From Trichuris trichiura (taxonomy: Eukaryota > Nematoda > Enoplea > Trichinellida > Trichuridae): 64,000 nt of DNA. The notes beneath the pieces were generated by a model. That model saw nothing but the letters and a program-made list of their open reading frames with translations, was not told the DNA's origin and did no database searches. Numbering within the stretch: the stretch's first letter is position 1; each line of letters opens with the position of its first letter. Position numbers and translations under genes: made by a program. The DNA is taken from positions 310,001 to 374,000 of the forward strand of contig JBAJFE010000060.1 in NCBI GenBank assembly GCA_037903355.1, read 5' to 3'. Shown here one piece after another: positions 54,075-64,000 of the stretch.

Positions 54075-54200
54075 TACATGAAAATCAGTTATGCGTTTGC
54101 AGCTTATGGCAATCACCTACCTAGATCTAGGCTACTAAAGTAAGGATTGCGACAGGAGAAAAGAGCGGGAGAAAAGAAATAATGTTGTTAATATCAAACA
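54075..54200 (+). repeat. Local dispersed repeat A, copy 1 (copy 2 at 56918-57035)
   Basis: The block around cctagatctaggctactaaag followed by an agagcgggagaaaagaaataatgtt-like segment recurs in the same orientation about 2.8 kb downstream as ctaaatcgaggctagtaaaa and agagcgaggaaatgaaaata. Aligned by eye the two are roughly 70 percent alike. This fits remnants of one transposable-element family or an old local duplication. Confidence 0.5.
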
Positions 54201-57200
54201 TAATCCGCAAAATGACCACTGTGTTACTTTAAAAACTAGCGGGTCGTATTCTAAATCTTCATACGCATTGATGTTCACTGTTACTTGATGTTAACTTGTA
54301 ATTTAAAATGTTATCCACCAACTTGGTAATAGGGAGAACAATTAACACTTCAGCCACAGTATGCTACCATCCAGTGATTGCTTGAGAAAAATAGCATGCA
54401 AGTCTTCGAAGCGAGCACTGCCCATTTTGTCAAGGCCTAACGACATTTGATGTGACTATGACTTAACGATCTTTTCGTCGCAGTCACGTTGGAATCGTAC
54501 AAAAATATCGCTTTCCTAAAAAGGGATGCAGCACTGGTCTGTAAGAACTAAATGGAACGCAATTTTTAAAAGCAGGATTCTCAGCGAAGACTTATCAGTA
54601 GGACAGAACCTTCAGTCAGCTATTTTAATAAGTCAGTGAGGTGAGCATTATCCATTAACTTAAAAGCGATATTCAATTTAAAACTGAATGCTAAGACAAT
54701 TTTACTAAGTCGCTACGTCTGACAACGCCTGTTGTTTAATTGCCTTCTTAACTTCATAATGTGATAAACAGATAAGTTTTTAGACAGCAGCAGAGAGTTT
54801 AAACATTTACGTCACTACAACAACTTGTGAGTGTCAGTTAATCTCACTGAAATCACCGACAGTTCACTTTGTAAGGTGAGAAGTTTTGAATGCTTTTGCT
54901 ATTCTTAACCCCTGCAGAACTGTCAACTTAAGTGCAATTTCAGCTAAATAAACTTGAAAGTACTGAATTTTTCAAAACCACCTGAGAAGTTTGATTATAC
55001 ATTTTGTGACATTAAAGGTTACTCTTGACTTCGGTATTACGATAAAAAGCAGGTTTATCCAAACTAAATTTCTGATGCTTTACAAAAATGCTTTTTTAAA
55101 TGAAAAAAATTATTTTCAAGAAAAGAAATCGTTGAAACTATTTCGCACATACTAGTTATTTTGTAATTACAGCACAATGGTGCGAACACAAGTTAAGTGC
55201 TTCCTAAGCGATCACATCTTCGGAGAATAAATTACAGTTAGTTCTTCAATTCAAAACAATCACTCATTCTCTATTTCCCACTAGAACTAAAGCAGAAGAA
55301 TGAGTGAAATCCCATGCCATGAATAAAGTAAACATTCTGAAAAATTCCCATTTTATTAGTAACTATGGCAGTTGCGTTAGTAACAGTTGCGAACACAAAC
55401 AACAGAGGTAGCGCTGCTCTGACTCGCTCATATCGTTTTACCCAGCAAAGGGAGAAACATGGACTCATCTTATCTAATACCCTATTAAATCTGTTTCAAG
55501 CAAAAGCCTTAGCTGCAACCGTAAAAACGGCATTATTCTGCGGTCGCTACACACATTCTGAATTGTCGAACTGCTTAAGCAGTAAAAGTAATGAATAAGG
55601 CTATTCTGTTTCATAGAATCTCTTTTCTGCATGGCATTATTACGGCCAAAGGCAACGCTTCCGCCATCTTCCCTTTCTGATTATAAGAATGGAGTATGGA
55701 AACATTGCTCTGCCTTTTGTTCGATAAGCTAGAAAAAGAATAGAAAATTGTACGGTATAGATGCTTAACATGATGCCCAATAAATCTCTTCGTAATGTCG
55801 CAAAGTCTGAACCAAATGCCCATTATTCAATATACTGTGAAAAAGTTGTAATAAAACCATGACAACAAAGAAGTCAGAATTGTTAATAGCTATGAAAAAA
55901 CCTGCTCAGCCGCTGATAGATGATCCAGCATTGTGAATGAGTACAGTTCTAACTGCATGATCGTTAACGACTTGTAGCCATCTAAAGCGAGTCCACATTT
56001 TGCCACGACGTATATAGCACCGTACATCAATTTAGGACAATAATGGGCAAACAGCCTGACAAAACTTCTAATCGTAACAGCCAGGAATAGCTGACCTTAT
56101 TGCATTTCTGAAATAGTGCGATTCCTTTCACAGATTCTAAAGGTAACAGTTCTTCTTTCCGGTTTCCATTCACAGAGGTGATTCACAATAGAAATAAAAA
56201 AGACAGGTGCCATTATATCGTTTGAAAGCTCTATTTTGAAAAAGAGATAGCATTCGCTCGTTTTCTTACGAGGTTAACAATGCCACCGTCAATAAGAAGT
56301 CCAGTGTACAATACTCACACGAGACTTACGAGTAACGATGCTGTTTCTTTATCTGTTGGTGCTACACCTACGTCAATTTATAATTATGTAATTCTGAGTA
56401 CTAAGCGTAGCCTGCACCAGGTATGAGAGTGTACGAGCAACAATACTAACAATTCAGTATCACTTGGATTCCACGGCTACGGCGCAGTTTCAGACAGCCC
56501 GTAATCAGTGGAGTTTACCTTAAAACTAAGATATTCAGTAGTAAAGAAACACGCAAGTTATTTCCTAAGCATTTTCAAGAGGCCACATTGTGCTCGCATG
56601 GTGGAATGAGGAGAAAGCTCATTTGGCCAACAATATTGCTTCGATGTGTTCAAACATCTCCAGAACGTTCGAAATGTAATTTTCGCAATGCTATGATGAA
56701 AGAAAAATACAGACGTTTCTTTCTGCATACTTAAGTATAGGGTGCTTCTTAACAAATCCTTAGTATCTCTTATCTTATATGCTTCAATGCATGATGGCAC
56801 CATGTAGTCTTCAATTCTTCTGAAACGTTTCACCCTACTTATAACAACTATTGCCTGTAGCTGCTAATTAGAAATGCAGCTATCTATGAATTTATCTGTA
56901 TGCGTGATTACACCAAAATCAGTTCTAACTTGCTGCTCACAGCAGTTACCTATCTAAATCGAGGCTAGTAAAATATGACTTGAAAGAAGAGCGAGGAAAT
57001 GAAAATATTGCTAATAATAAATACGATCAATGAAAGGAGCTGTACGCTACCTGAGCTGCTTACAGTTAGTGCGTTAAACCTTCAAAGCATTCAAGCAGCT
57101 ATTGTTGTTATGTAGAACAGCAGCTCGTTGAGTAGATCATTTCGCAGGTAAGAATAAAAGCAGTGCACATATGTTTACGTTAGAACTTTTTTGCCTTGTT

Positions 57201-57336
57201 AGGATTCAACATATTAAAAATTCTGTTTCAACAGGAAAAAATGTACATTATTAAGTGTAACAGAGCCATGAAGGTTTCAAACTATCCACTATCTTGAAAA
57301 ACCATTACACCCGCCGTGCTCTGGCCGAAACTCATC

Positions 57337-57420
57337 CACTAAAGTATACAGTAAATGTTCAGCGAACGAGTAAGTTAGGAGTTATGACACAGCATTTAAG
57401 GCAACAATTTCTAAACTACT
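57337..57420 (+). repeat. Local dispersed repeat B, copy 1 (copy 2 at 57927-58010)
   Basis: The block ending acacagcatttaaggcaaca (57390 region) matches ctcagcattacagacaacaa near 57985, in the same orientation and about 590 bases apart. The two plus-strand translations (QHLRQQFLNYF and QHYRQQLLAHF) are alike, so the segments share ancestry and may once have been coding. Copy 2 abuts the piggyBac-like relic. Confidence 0.5.
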
Positions 57421-58059
57421 TTTACATATACACTTGCGGAATAAGGAGCTATCGCCACAGGATTCTCTTTAGTTGGCGAATAGATATTTTGCTTGCTTCG
57501 TATGAACTGTTGAAAGCTGTAAGCACAATCGATTCAGGCACTTGTTTCCATGCTTAAATTGTAAATACATGCGCTTATTACCGACGCTGCTGGCTACGAG
57601 AAGTCTATCTGGACTTATTATGTACAACGGAGTTGTCATTTCATCAAAAACATTAGGCATCTTTAAGCAAGCTAACCTTTTTGGGAAATTAATTGACATT
57701 TGCTTTTTTTGCTTATCTTAAATCAAACTAACTGAGATAGAGCCCTCAAAATCTACATGCTCATGAGAGTAAGGCCTTTGTCAACCTAATTTCACTACAA
57801 TTTCTCCAATATTTTTCCATTGAACCATGCTGGATGCAAAGTCTTAAAAATTCATTTAAACATAAACAAATGTATACTGTTAGCAAAAATAGGGCCCTAT
57901 GGATTAGAAAGTATCCATTATCCTACGGATGAATGGCATTCTCTGAAGTGCACAGCAAACAAAGGAAATAAGTCGGTAGTTACGTCTCAGCATTACAGAC
58001 AACAACTTCTAGCCCACTTCTGGTTGATCCGAACATCACTGCTGCGCAAGCAAAGTCAA

Positions 58060-58680
58060 GGTAAAACGTCAGACGTGTTACAAATGGAATCAAATTCTCC
58101 TTTCGCACCACAAATTTGGCAGATGCCTCCAGTCATGTAGGAATAGTTTTCGGTGTTACGATCGTCAATCAACGCCTTAAAACGTGTGCTAACAGAGACA
58201 ATGTCGATCAAAGTGACGCCCTGAGAAGAAAACTGTGACAAAGGCTTCCGCAGCTTCCTGAATTACGACGTTTCAAAGGAATGGTAACGCTTTTTGCATC
58301 TCCCTATTAACCTGGAAAGCGATGCACTTGAACTGAAGCATAAAAACGCCGACTTTTTCGGGAAAGTCCGTTCGAAACTGCTGACCTGTATGAAAAACTC
58401 AATATCCCAATTTGAAACGCCATTTCGCGACATAAGCGGACATTTGTTTGGTCATAAAATTTTTCTTATCTGAATAGTTCAGCTGGTCTTTGGGCAAGGT
58501 TTCTAGGTTAGCCGGTGTCACCTTGGTTTCACAAATTGAGGCACCGTGACTACAAGGACACTGCACGGCGACGAAGATTCCTTTCATATGCCGTGCCAAA
58601 TAACGCGTTGCATAGCCAAAATTGGAATCAATAGTAATAGCACGATTCCGTCTTGTCAAAGAAAGAAAAATAACAACCAC
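58060..58680 (-). pseudogene. Possible decayed piggyBac-like transposase fragment
   Basis: On the minus strand 58680-58399 reads a 93-codon frame that follows the late catalytic part of piggyBac transposases: a strand with Asp (ITIDSNF) where they have DN-F, a GIF strand, LPKDQL, and KQMSAYVAKWR where they have the KW-D block. After a gap the same strand at 58241-58056 gives GGICQICGAKGEFDSICN, like the start of the C-terminal Cys-rich finger, then a stop where a further LC pair is expected. The frame is broken and no terminal repeats were found. The match is by memory of the family pattern only, so a different origin is possible. Confidence 0.5.
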
Positions 58681-58814
58681 GGCAAACTATTAATTCAGGT
58701 CGTGACCAATATGTAAAGCAAGTTCCTGTTGGGAATTTATGAAAAATTGAAAACAAGAAATCAGTCTTCTAGGAAGCCAGTTCGACCTTGTTACCAATCA
58801 GAGTGAAGAATTAT

Positions 58815-58820
58815 TATAAA
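58815..58820 (+). promoter_or_regulatory. TATA box of the cuticle collagen gene
   Basis: TATAAA lies 66 bases before the collagen ATG at 58887, at a spacing that allows a short leader. Identified by motif and position. Confidence 0.6.
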
Positions 58821-58886
58821 AGAGCGGTGAAGTCGATCATTCGCTAACGATTACCTGTTCATCCTTTTGTTGGCAAGCTTGCTGAA

Positions 58887-59830
58887 ATGGCAACATTCGC
58901 AGATTTAGCATCTTCGTTGGCGGTCACATTGAGCATTTGTTCCATTCTAGCCACCTTTGTTACCATACCTATCATATTCCAGCGAGGTTACAATCTTCAG
59001 CAGAATTTGGGTGCTGAGCTTGACGCTTTCAAGGTTTCACCTTATCTCTGTTAATGCGCCCTATCATTTGCCTCTTTCAGGTATTATCAGATGATGCGCT
59101 ATCAGAACTCAGCGTTATTTACAATGTGGCGGGAAGAAGGAAAGCCCGCCAGGCTGACTCGGGGCTTTGCGAATGCCACAGCGATGATACTTGCCCGCCA
59201 GGTCCTCCAGGGCCTCCAGGCCAACCTGGGCAAGATGGTGCACCTGGAATACAGGGCAGCAGAGGTGACAAAGGATTGCCGGGACTCGTTCCTGAAATAG
59301 AGCCAAGGGAAACCGAATCGTGCAGAGTTTGCTTGCCCGGTGAAAAAGGATTTGTAGGGCAAAATGGCATGCGTGGACCACCAGTACTTTAATTAAGCAT
59401 TAATACTAATTAGTATGGCTGTTCTGTCTTGTAGGGACCTAAAGGACTTCCTGGACCACCAGGATTAGACGGCAAGCAAGGTTTAGACGGACCTGAAGGC
59501 CCACCAGGTCCTCCCGGTTCAGCTGGTATGCCTGGTGAACCTGGAGAACCAGGTGATCCAGGAGCAGATGGTGTACTTGGAAGCAAAGGAGAATCTGGGC
59601 CACAAGGACCGCCAGGAACGAATGGCGTGCCTGGACCATCTGGAGTACCTGGATCACCAGGAAAGAATGGCGCTCCTGGTGAACCTGGATTATTGGGAGA
59701 ACTAGGACCACCTGGTGAACAAGGAGGAGTTGGGGTTTCCGGTCCACCAGGTCCGCCCGGAAGTCCAGGCAGAGACGCGCAATACTGCGCATGTCCGCAG
59801 CGAACTTCCGTGAGAGCCAAGAAGTTCTGA
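58887..59830 (+). CDS. Nematode cuticle collagen
   Basis: Three exons, 58887-59033, 59081-59383 and 59435-59830, encode 281 residues in consistent phase with introns of 47 and 51 bp. Residues about 9-31 form a single hydrophobic anchor ([20 protein letters not shown]). A conserved pre-domain follows, then a subtilisin/furin-type site RKAR at 69-72, where BLI-4-like proteases cut nematode collagens. A short Gly-X-Y block (about 90-117) is bracketed by Cys pairs at 79/81/87 and 130/133. The main Gly-X-Y domain runs from about 136 to 262 with few interruptions. The tail [11 protein letters not shown] carries the typical terminal Cys pair. The protein is secreted by hypodermis, trimerised and disulfide-linked in the cuticle. 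It clearly belongs to the nematode cuticle collagen family; the exact orthologue is not assigned. Confidence 0.96.
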
Positions 59831-59857
59831 TGCACACTGGCTTTCCCCGTTCTGCGA

Positions 59858-59863
59858 AATAAA
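59858..59863 (+). terminator. Poly(A) signal AATAAA of the collagen gene
   Basis: Canonical AATAAA 28 bases after the collagen stop codon. Confidence 0.7.
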
Positions 59864-59869
59864 TTCAGC

Positions 59870-60620
59870 AGCAGAAAGCAGACATAGAAAGAATTTTCAG
59901 GATGCAAACGTCTTTTCCAGATTTACGTCTCTGCGCGATTCCAAAGTAAAATTACTCATGCTGATTGTTTACTTAGTTTGTCTAAGTCCCATAATTTAGC
60001 AAGCTACTCAGTAGCTGGGATCGAACATCACTTCAATCCATTGAAATAAAAAACTATGAAAATGATCAGTCATTTAACCAAGGCATTGTCCTACAGCATG
60101 CATTCTGCAAACGGTAGCATGAAAGAAAAAATTTCAAACTTAAGGGTAACCTTATAATTGAATCACTTTTAAGAAAACATCTGAGACACTTCGCATCTTA
60201 GCTGGTTGAAATTTTTTTACAGCTCTGCCGCACCGCTACAATGATTAGGATGAAATCGCATTTTTGACCAATTCAAATTCTTGAAAATTTATTGTTCGAA
60301 CAAACTGGTACAATCGAATTTACTTTTCGAAGACTGCTACATTTGCCTTCTAGAAAAACATTATTGGAATATCATATAAGCAATCACAATCTATTGTTAT
60401 AAATTTCCAAATAATCGATCTCAATTTCTTATGTTACTGAGTTCCCTAGCCAAAACCAAACTGTTTGTTTGCACACATTTTGGTGACATTCAATGAGCAA
60501 AAAAATATTCAAGCCAAAAAAGACCGTACTTAGAGGCCGTTCAGTACTACTACCTTCGTGTGCATACCAAAAAGGCGCAGGAAGCATAATCAGGACGCAC
60601 TGTTTGCATAAGTAAAAGCA
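59870..60620. other. Intergenic stretch, nothing recognised
   Basis: AT-rich sequence between the collagen end and a fold-back repeat. No frame longer than 60 codons and no motif. Confidence 0.7.
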
Positions 60621-60624
60621 GCAC

Positions 60625-60823
60625 GGTTTTGGTAGATCTTGTCCGGTTTTCCCGTTTTTTTGTATCTGTGTTGGTATCTGTAATTAAGCGAAACAATTGC
60701 TCTACCAAGGGATGGTTTCGTTCGCTTAATTACAGATACCAACGCTGACACAAAAAGAGGGAAGAAGTAGAAGATCTATCAAAACCATGAAACACTGTCC
60801 CGCTACGAAGCACCCCGTGTTCA
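60625..60823. repeat. Fold-back element with imperfect 64-bp arms and dispersed core
   Basis: The left arm (60625-60690) and right arm (60723-60786) are inverted copies. The inner 20 bases (ttggtatctgtaattaagcg at 60671-60690 against 60723-60742) pair perfectly, and the outer part (ggttttggtagatctt against aagatctatcaaaacc) pairs with mismatches; the loop is 32 bases. Immediately after comes the 25-base core shared with 18746-18770. Probably a small non-autonomous DNA transposon; no coding sequence. Confidence 0.75.
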
Positions 60824-60829
60824 AAAAGC

Positions 60830-61123
60830 AGAATGTAAAATAATTTAACACCTTTTACTTTGATGTGCTTTTAATTAACACGGGATACTGAATGAAGCAG
60901 ACTAGCTCCCAGATTCGATTGAAACGGGAACTACTTAAGTATCGCCTTCGGTCAGCATTTAAAGCGGCCACATCCAGTTGTACATTCCCATATTCGATTT
61001 AGCGACAAGTGATTTCAACTTCTTGTCAATACATATGAATGAAAGACGATGGCAGGCTGAACAAGTTTTAGAACAACAACAGGCGCGTAAAGACGGGATT
61101 TTGGTAACGGGCTGGTGTTGATC
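60830..61123. other. Short intergenic gap
   Basis: Nothing recognised between the fold-back element and the stop codon of the minus-strand gene at 61124. Confidence 0.6.
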
Positions 61124-61735
61124 TTACCACAACTTCTTCCCATTCTTTGTAACTGTATGCATAAAAATTACAAAAAGCGATAGCAAGCTGATAGGAAACT
61201 TACCGCGTCGCAGCCAACTAACATCATCACGGGCTTTACACCACTCTCTGATGTGACGATCAAGCGAATTTCCTATCAACCTGCTCAGCCATTCGTTGCT
61301 AGCGCGTTTGTTGTGATTTTTACACATACAATTGCAAAAGGACAAGAAGAAGCCGTGGAAAGATTAATAATGACCAACAGTTGTGTAAGCACAATAAATC
61401 TCAAGCAACTGTAATATGCTACGGTCGTGCAACAGGTGCGATTGTTTGAAAATAAAATCCTGAACGGTCTGCAATGGTGAAGTACTAAAACTTCGTATTT
61501 TCTTTTTCACATAAAGTGAATGCTACTATAATCAACTTTTAAGTGCAACTCAGTATTCGCCGTTATTTGATTGGAAGCATTATCCCTGTTAGCGGCTTCT
61601 TGTAATCTTAACTGTAGGGCAGACCAGTGATGACTAAAATTACTGAGACAATTCAAATTTCACTTTCTTCCTTTACCTGGGTCCTACAAAGGTTTCCATA
61701 CTAGGAATGGAGCTACTTTCTTCATTTTCCATCAT
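61124..61735 (-). CDS. Small unrecognised multi-exon gene downstream of SLC4
   Basis: Exons supported by frame and splice sites are 61735-61677 (ATG, MMENEESSSIPSMETFVGP), 61606-61537 (RLQEAANRDNASNQ...), 61468 to about 61390 (TVQDFIFKQSHLLHDRSIL), 61298-61204 (NEWLSRLIGNSLDRHIREWC) and 61152-61124 (VTKNGKKLW, stop). The last intron (61153-61203) is 51 bp with GTAAGT and TACAG. Exons 1-2 and 4-5 join cleanly. The 2/3 junction uses a weak GTTGAT donor and I could not find an in-phase 3/4 junction, so the middle may be mis-modelled or two genes may be involved. The predicted protein is about 110 residues, helical and charged, with no signal peptide. I do not recognise the family. Confidence 0.5.
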
Positions 61736-61771
61736 GTGAAAGGAGCTTCGTTGCGTAACATTACTTTATGT

Positions 61772-61913
61772 GGGCCCGATGGAACAATGAAGAGCGCAGT
61801 CGACAACCGCCCCTCCACAGTTGTTTATTCGTTCACCTGATCGGGCCCGATGGAACAATGAAGAGCGCAGTCGACAACCGCCCCTCCACAGTTGTTTATT
61901 CGTTCACCTGATC
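61772..61913. repeat. Perfect 71-bp tandem duplication
   Basis: Two identical 71-base units, 61772-61842 and 61843-61913, each starting gggcccgatggaacaatgaa. They sit between the SLC4 poly(A) signal and the ATG of the minus-strand gene at 61735, ending 37 bases from that ATG, so they are probably in its promoter or leader. Zero differences mean a very recent event, or an assembly error. Confidence 0.95.
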
Positions 61914-62209
61914 GGCTTCGCTGTGCGGAAATAAACTTAAAGAATGTTAGCCGCTTCTTTTTGAAAATTTACAGCAATGATCTCACAGAAAATCGTTGGA
62001 TGATCGTCTGTTGTTTTATGAAACCAACATGTATCTCATCGTTATCACAGCGAGGGCTACCTTGCCGCTGAAGAAGGTTAATCTCCTTATTCAATAAAAT
62101 AAATGGGCGATCCGTCAAGTAAAGTGATCAACAATACAAAAATGGAATTCTTACCCTCACGAAGTGCTGTGCTAATGCGAGTGCTCTACAGGAGACGCTG
62201 AAGTGCCAG

Positions 62210-62215
62210 TTTATT
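62210..62215 (-). terminator. Poly(A) signal AATAAA of the SLC4 gene
   Basis: The plus-strand tttatt reads AATAAA on the coding strand, about 80 bases past the proposed SLC4 stop. Confidence 0.55.
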
Positions 62216-62293
62216 GCAATAGATAACGCTGCGCAAGTTTCCATTGTTTAGATGCGTTAAATTGAAAATGCAGCAGCTGTTGAACCAGACCAT

Positions 62294-63897
62294 TTAGGCG
62301 TCTGTAGGACATGATATTCATTTGTTTAATCATACGAAATATGTTATCTTTGTATGAATCAGCATATACTTACCAATTTTTCCATCTTCAGCTGAATAGC
62401 TTGACTTAACTTTACGACGGCTAGAACCACTAGGCATGCCTACTCGTGCATAAACAGCAACTTGGACTGCAATAAAATAAAATTTATTGACATGAGGTTA
62501 TGTTGCCAATCCGAAATGATTAAACTTCCCTATTATGATAAATCTGCATCGTACTAAAAGGTGAGCATGCAATGAAAGGGTTACTTTCATGCTGGCCAAG
62601 AAAATTGGCAGAATTATTGAGTTGAACTGTACAGCCCGAATGATCGACCAAATTGCTTGAAAATAACCGACCATCCCTTAACGCTTTGCTTTACAGCCCT
62701 TTAGTTGATTCCAAAGAGGTAGCAAGTCATCAAGAGCTTGAAGATCAAGCCGTGAAAACACTCTGTCCAAAAGTTTTCTTATGACCACCATTACCAATAG
62801 CTGAAATGATTTGTCATGCGAAAAAAAAATACAGCGCAATCTTTACCATCAAAGGAAAGAAAAGCGATATGCTTTTCGTATATTTCACGACACAGAGAAT
62901 GATGAAAGCCACAGCTTGAATTGCGGTAAATATACAAACTCGGCGAAACGGTACGACGCCCAAAAATTTGTAGTTCGGCTGATACTTTACCGGTGAGAAT
63001 AGTAATAGTATTCTTTGTACGAACTTACAAAAACTTTCGATGCTTTCAATGGTCTAAAATTTTCTGCTTACCTGCTGTTCAAACAGACATGACAATCCCA
63101 TGTGAAGAAAAACTCCAAGAAGCGCAGGCAAAGGTATCATCTTTAACAAAATAGAAAAAATTAAGCAAGCAAACTTCACGAAATCTCCAATCATTCTTAT
63201 TTCTTTACCTGAAGAACAGGAGTCAACAGAAGTGAGAGGCCAATAAGTAAATGGGCAGCAAGTGCTGAAACACGTTGCTCTCTGCGTTCAAAAATCATTG
63301 TCGTACATTTAATGATTGCCTGATGAAGTAGACATACCTTATTCCTATAAAAGCAGGCTTTTCGCCAGGCGCTTTGCATTCAGAAACAACCTTCAAGCTC
63401 TCTATATGACTAATAGACAGCATGGTAGCGGCAACAAAGATGGGCAATCCAAAGACTCCGCATATTATGGTGAGAATACTGACAACAAGCAAATCGAGGT
63501 GATAGCCAAAACCTTTCTGAAAATAAGATTGGCAAAAATGTGGAATTCAATAAGACTTTAACCACCTTAAGTAAATTCTCCGGTCTATTTACTATCACAG
63601 CCGTAATCTGCTGATCCATTACCAGTAAAATAGTGAGAAGAAGTGCCGGAAAGAAAGTAACAACATAGATCCACCAAGCTTTGATGTTCAACCAGTTCAC
63701 AATCCAAGGTCTGTCAATGGATGGCTATTAATAAACAAATTGTGTTGCAATATATAATCATATATATACAAAGCTTCAAGTACCCGAAAAGTGCTTGGAA
63801 GAATCAACTTTGGCACTTTCAGACCGACCAGTTCACTGACAACAGTCGCAATTACTATACTAAAGAGTGGAGCAAAGTTGGCTAACGTTTCACGCAC
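62294..63897 (-). CDS. SLC4-family bicarbonate transporter, C-terminal half (5' part off the window)
   Basis: Nine exons join in consistent phase: 63897-63784, 63724-63566, 63516-63338, 63281-63209, 63140-63072, 63023-62847, 62800-62695, 62466-62374 and 62301-62294 (stop). The product covers the last five or so membrane spans. Family signatures are [34 protein letters not shown] (the ion-pathway block), [42 protein letters not shown] and [10 protein letters not shown], then [11 protein letters not shown] at the start of the cytoplasmic tail. The APGE..GIREQRV and LDD motifs resemble the Na+-coupled (NBC/NDCBE) branch more than the AE anion exchangers; this is inference. These proteins move HCO3- across the plasma membrane to control pH. 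The intron at 63024-63071 is only 48 bp. The final 3-residue exon is the least certain part; an alternative last exon exists near 62190. Confidence 0.93.
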
Positions 63898-64000
63898 CTT
63901 GAAAGGTAAAGTTTTTAGAAACGCCAAATCGTTATATGTATAGGTCGATTATCACTTCAAGCATCCATAATCTCTACGTCATACTAAACATTAAGAATAA

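Larger units (their letters stand above)
53611..57926. other. Repeat-bearing non-coding stretch
   Basis: No recognised gene. Two related pairs of segments occur here: about 54075-54200 resembles about 56918-57035, and about 57337-57420 resembles about 57927-58010 (see separate entries). The remaining frames (for example 56833-56558 minus) have no motif. Confidence 0.5.

Noticed and set aside
59410..59907. 165-codon minus-strand frame, Pro/Gly-rich
   Set aside because: It is the antisense shadow of the collagen Gly-X-Y exon.
60001..60040. gggatcgaac motif resembling a tRNA T-arm on the minus strand
   Set aside because: The five-pair stem does not form.

Overview
The window looks like nuclear DNA of a nematode, most likely an early-branching (clade I, whipworm-like) one. 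The evidence is a cuticle-type collagen with a basic cleavage site, compact multi-exon genes, GT-AG introns of which many are only 46-56 bp, and animal genes such as dystrobrevin and a FoxQ2-type forkhead factor. The phylum follows directly from the collagen; the clade is inference. No operon, prokaryotic feature, CRISPR array or confident tRNA/rRNA gene was seen. Exon models were built by hand from homology, splice signals and reading phase. Wherever a model is called consistent, every junction keeps the frame.

Layout. 1-5.7 kb: a dystrobrevin gene on the minus strand (12 exons seen, C-terminus off the left edge). 5.7-19.5 kb: AT-rich DNA without recognisable genes. 19.5-21.8 kb: a two-exon secreted Kazal-like gene with CCAAT, TATA and poly(A) signals. 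23.2-23.7 kb: an inverted repeat with 177-bp arms. 23.8-25.8 kb: a minus-strand gene ending in a synaptotagmin-like C2 domain. 26.2-26.9 kb: an older fold-back element. 30.2-34.6 kb: an unrecognised minus-strand gene head-to-head with a 16-exon glutamine-dependent NAD synthetase. 41.9-43.3 kb: an intronless FoxQ2-type gene flanked by gene-poor DNA. 43.3-58.7 kb: mostly non-coding, with mariner and piggyBac relics, a 147-bp palindrome, a 22-bp perfect hairpin and local repeats. 58.8-59.9 kb: a cuticle collagen. 61.1-61.7 kb: a small unrecognised minus-strand gene just downstream of a 71-bp perfect tandem duplication. 62.2-64 kb: the C-terminal half of an SLC4 bicarbonate transporter on the minus strand, running off the right edge.

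The genes do not form a pathway. They are ordinary animal genes (muscle/synapse scaffold, vesicle or membrane C2 protein, NAD synthesis, developmental transcription factor, cuticle, ion transport) separated by repeat-rich DNA. No clearly new biological system was found. The most notable points are a catalytic Cys-to-Ser change at the glutaminase nucleophile position (residue 175) of the otherwise intact NAD synthetase, a Kazal domain lacking its sixth cysteine, near-perfect palindromes, and three supported but unrecognised coding regions.
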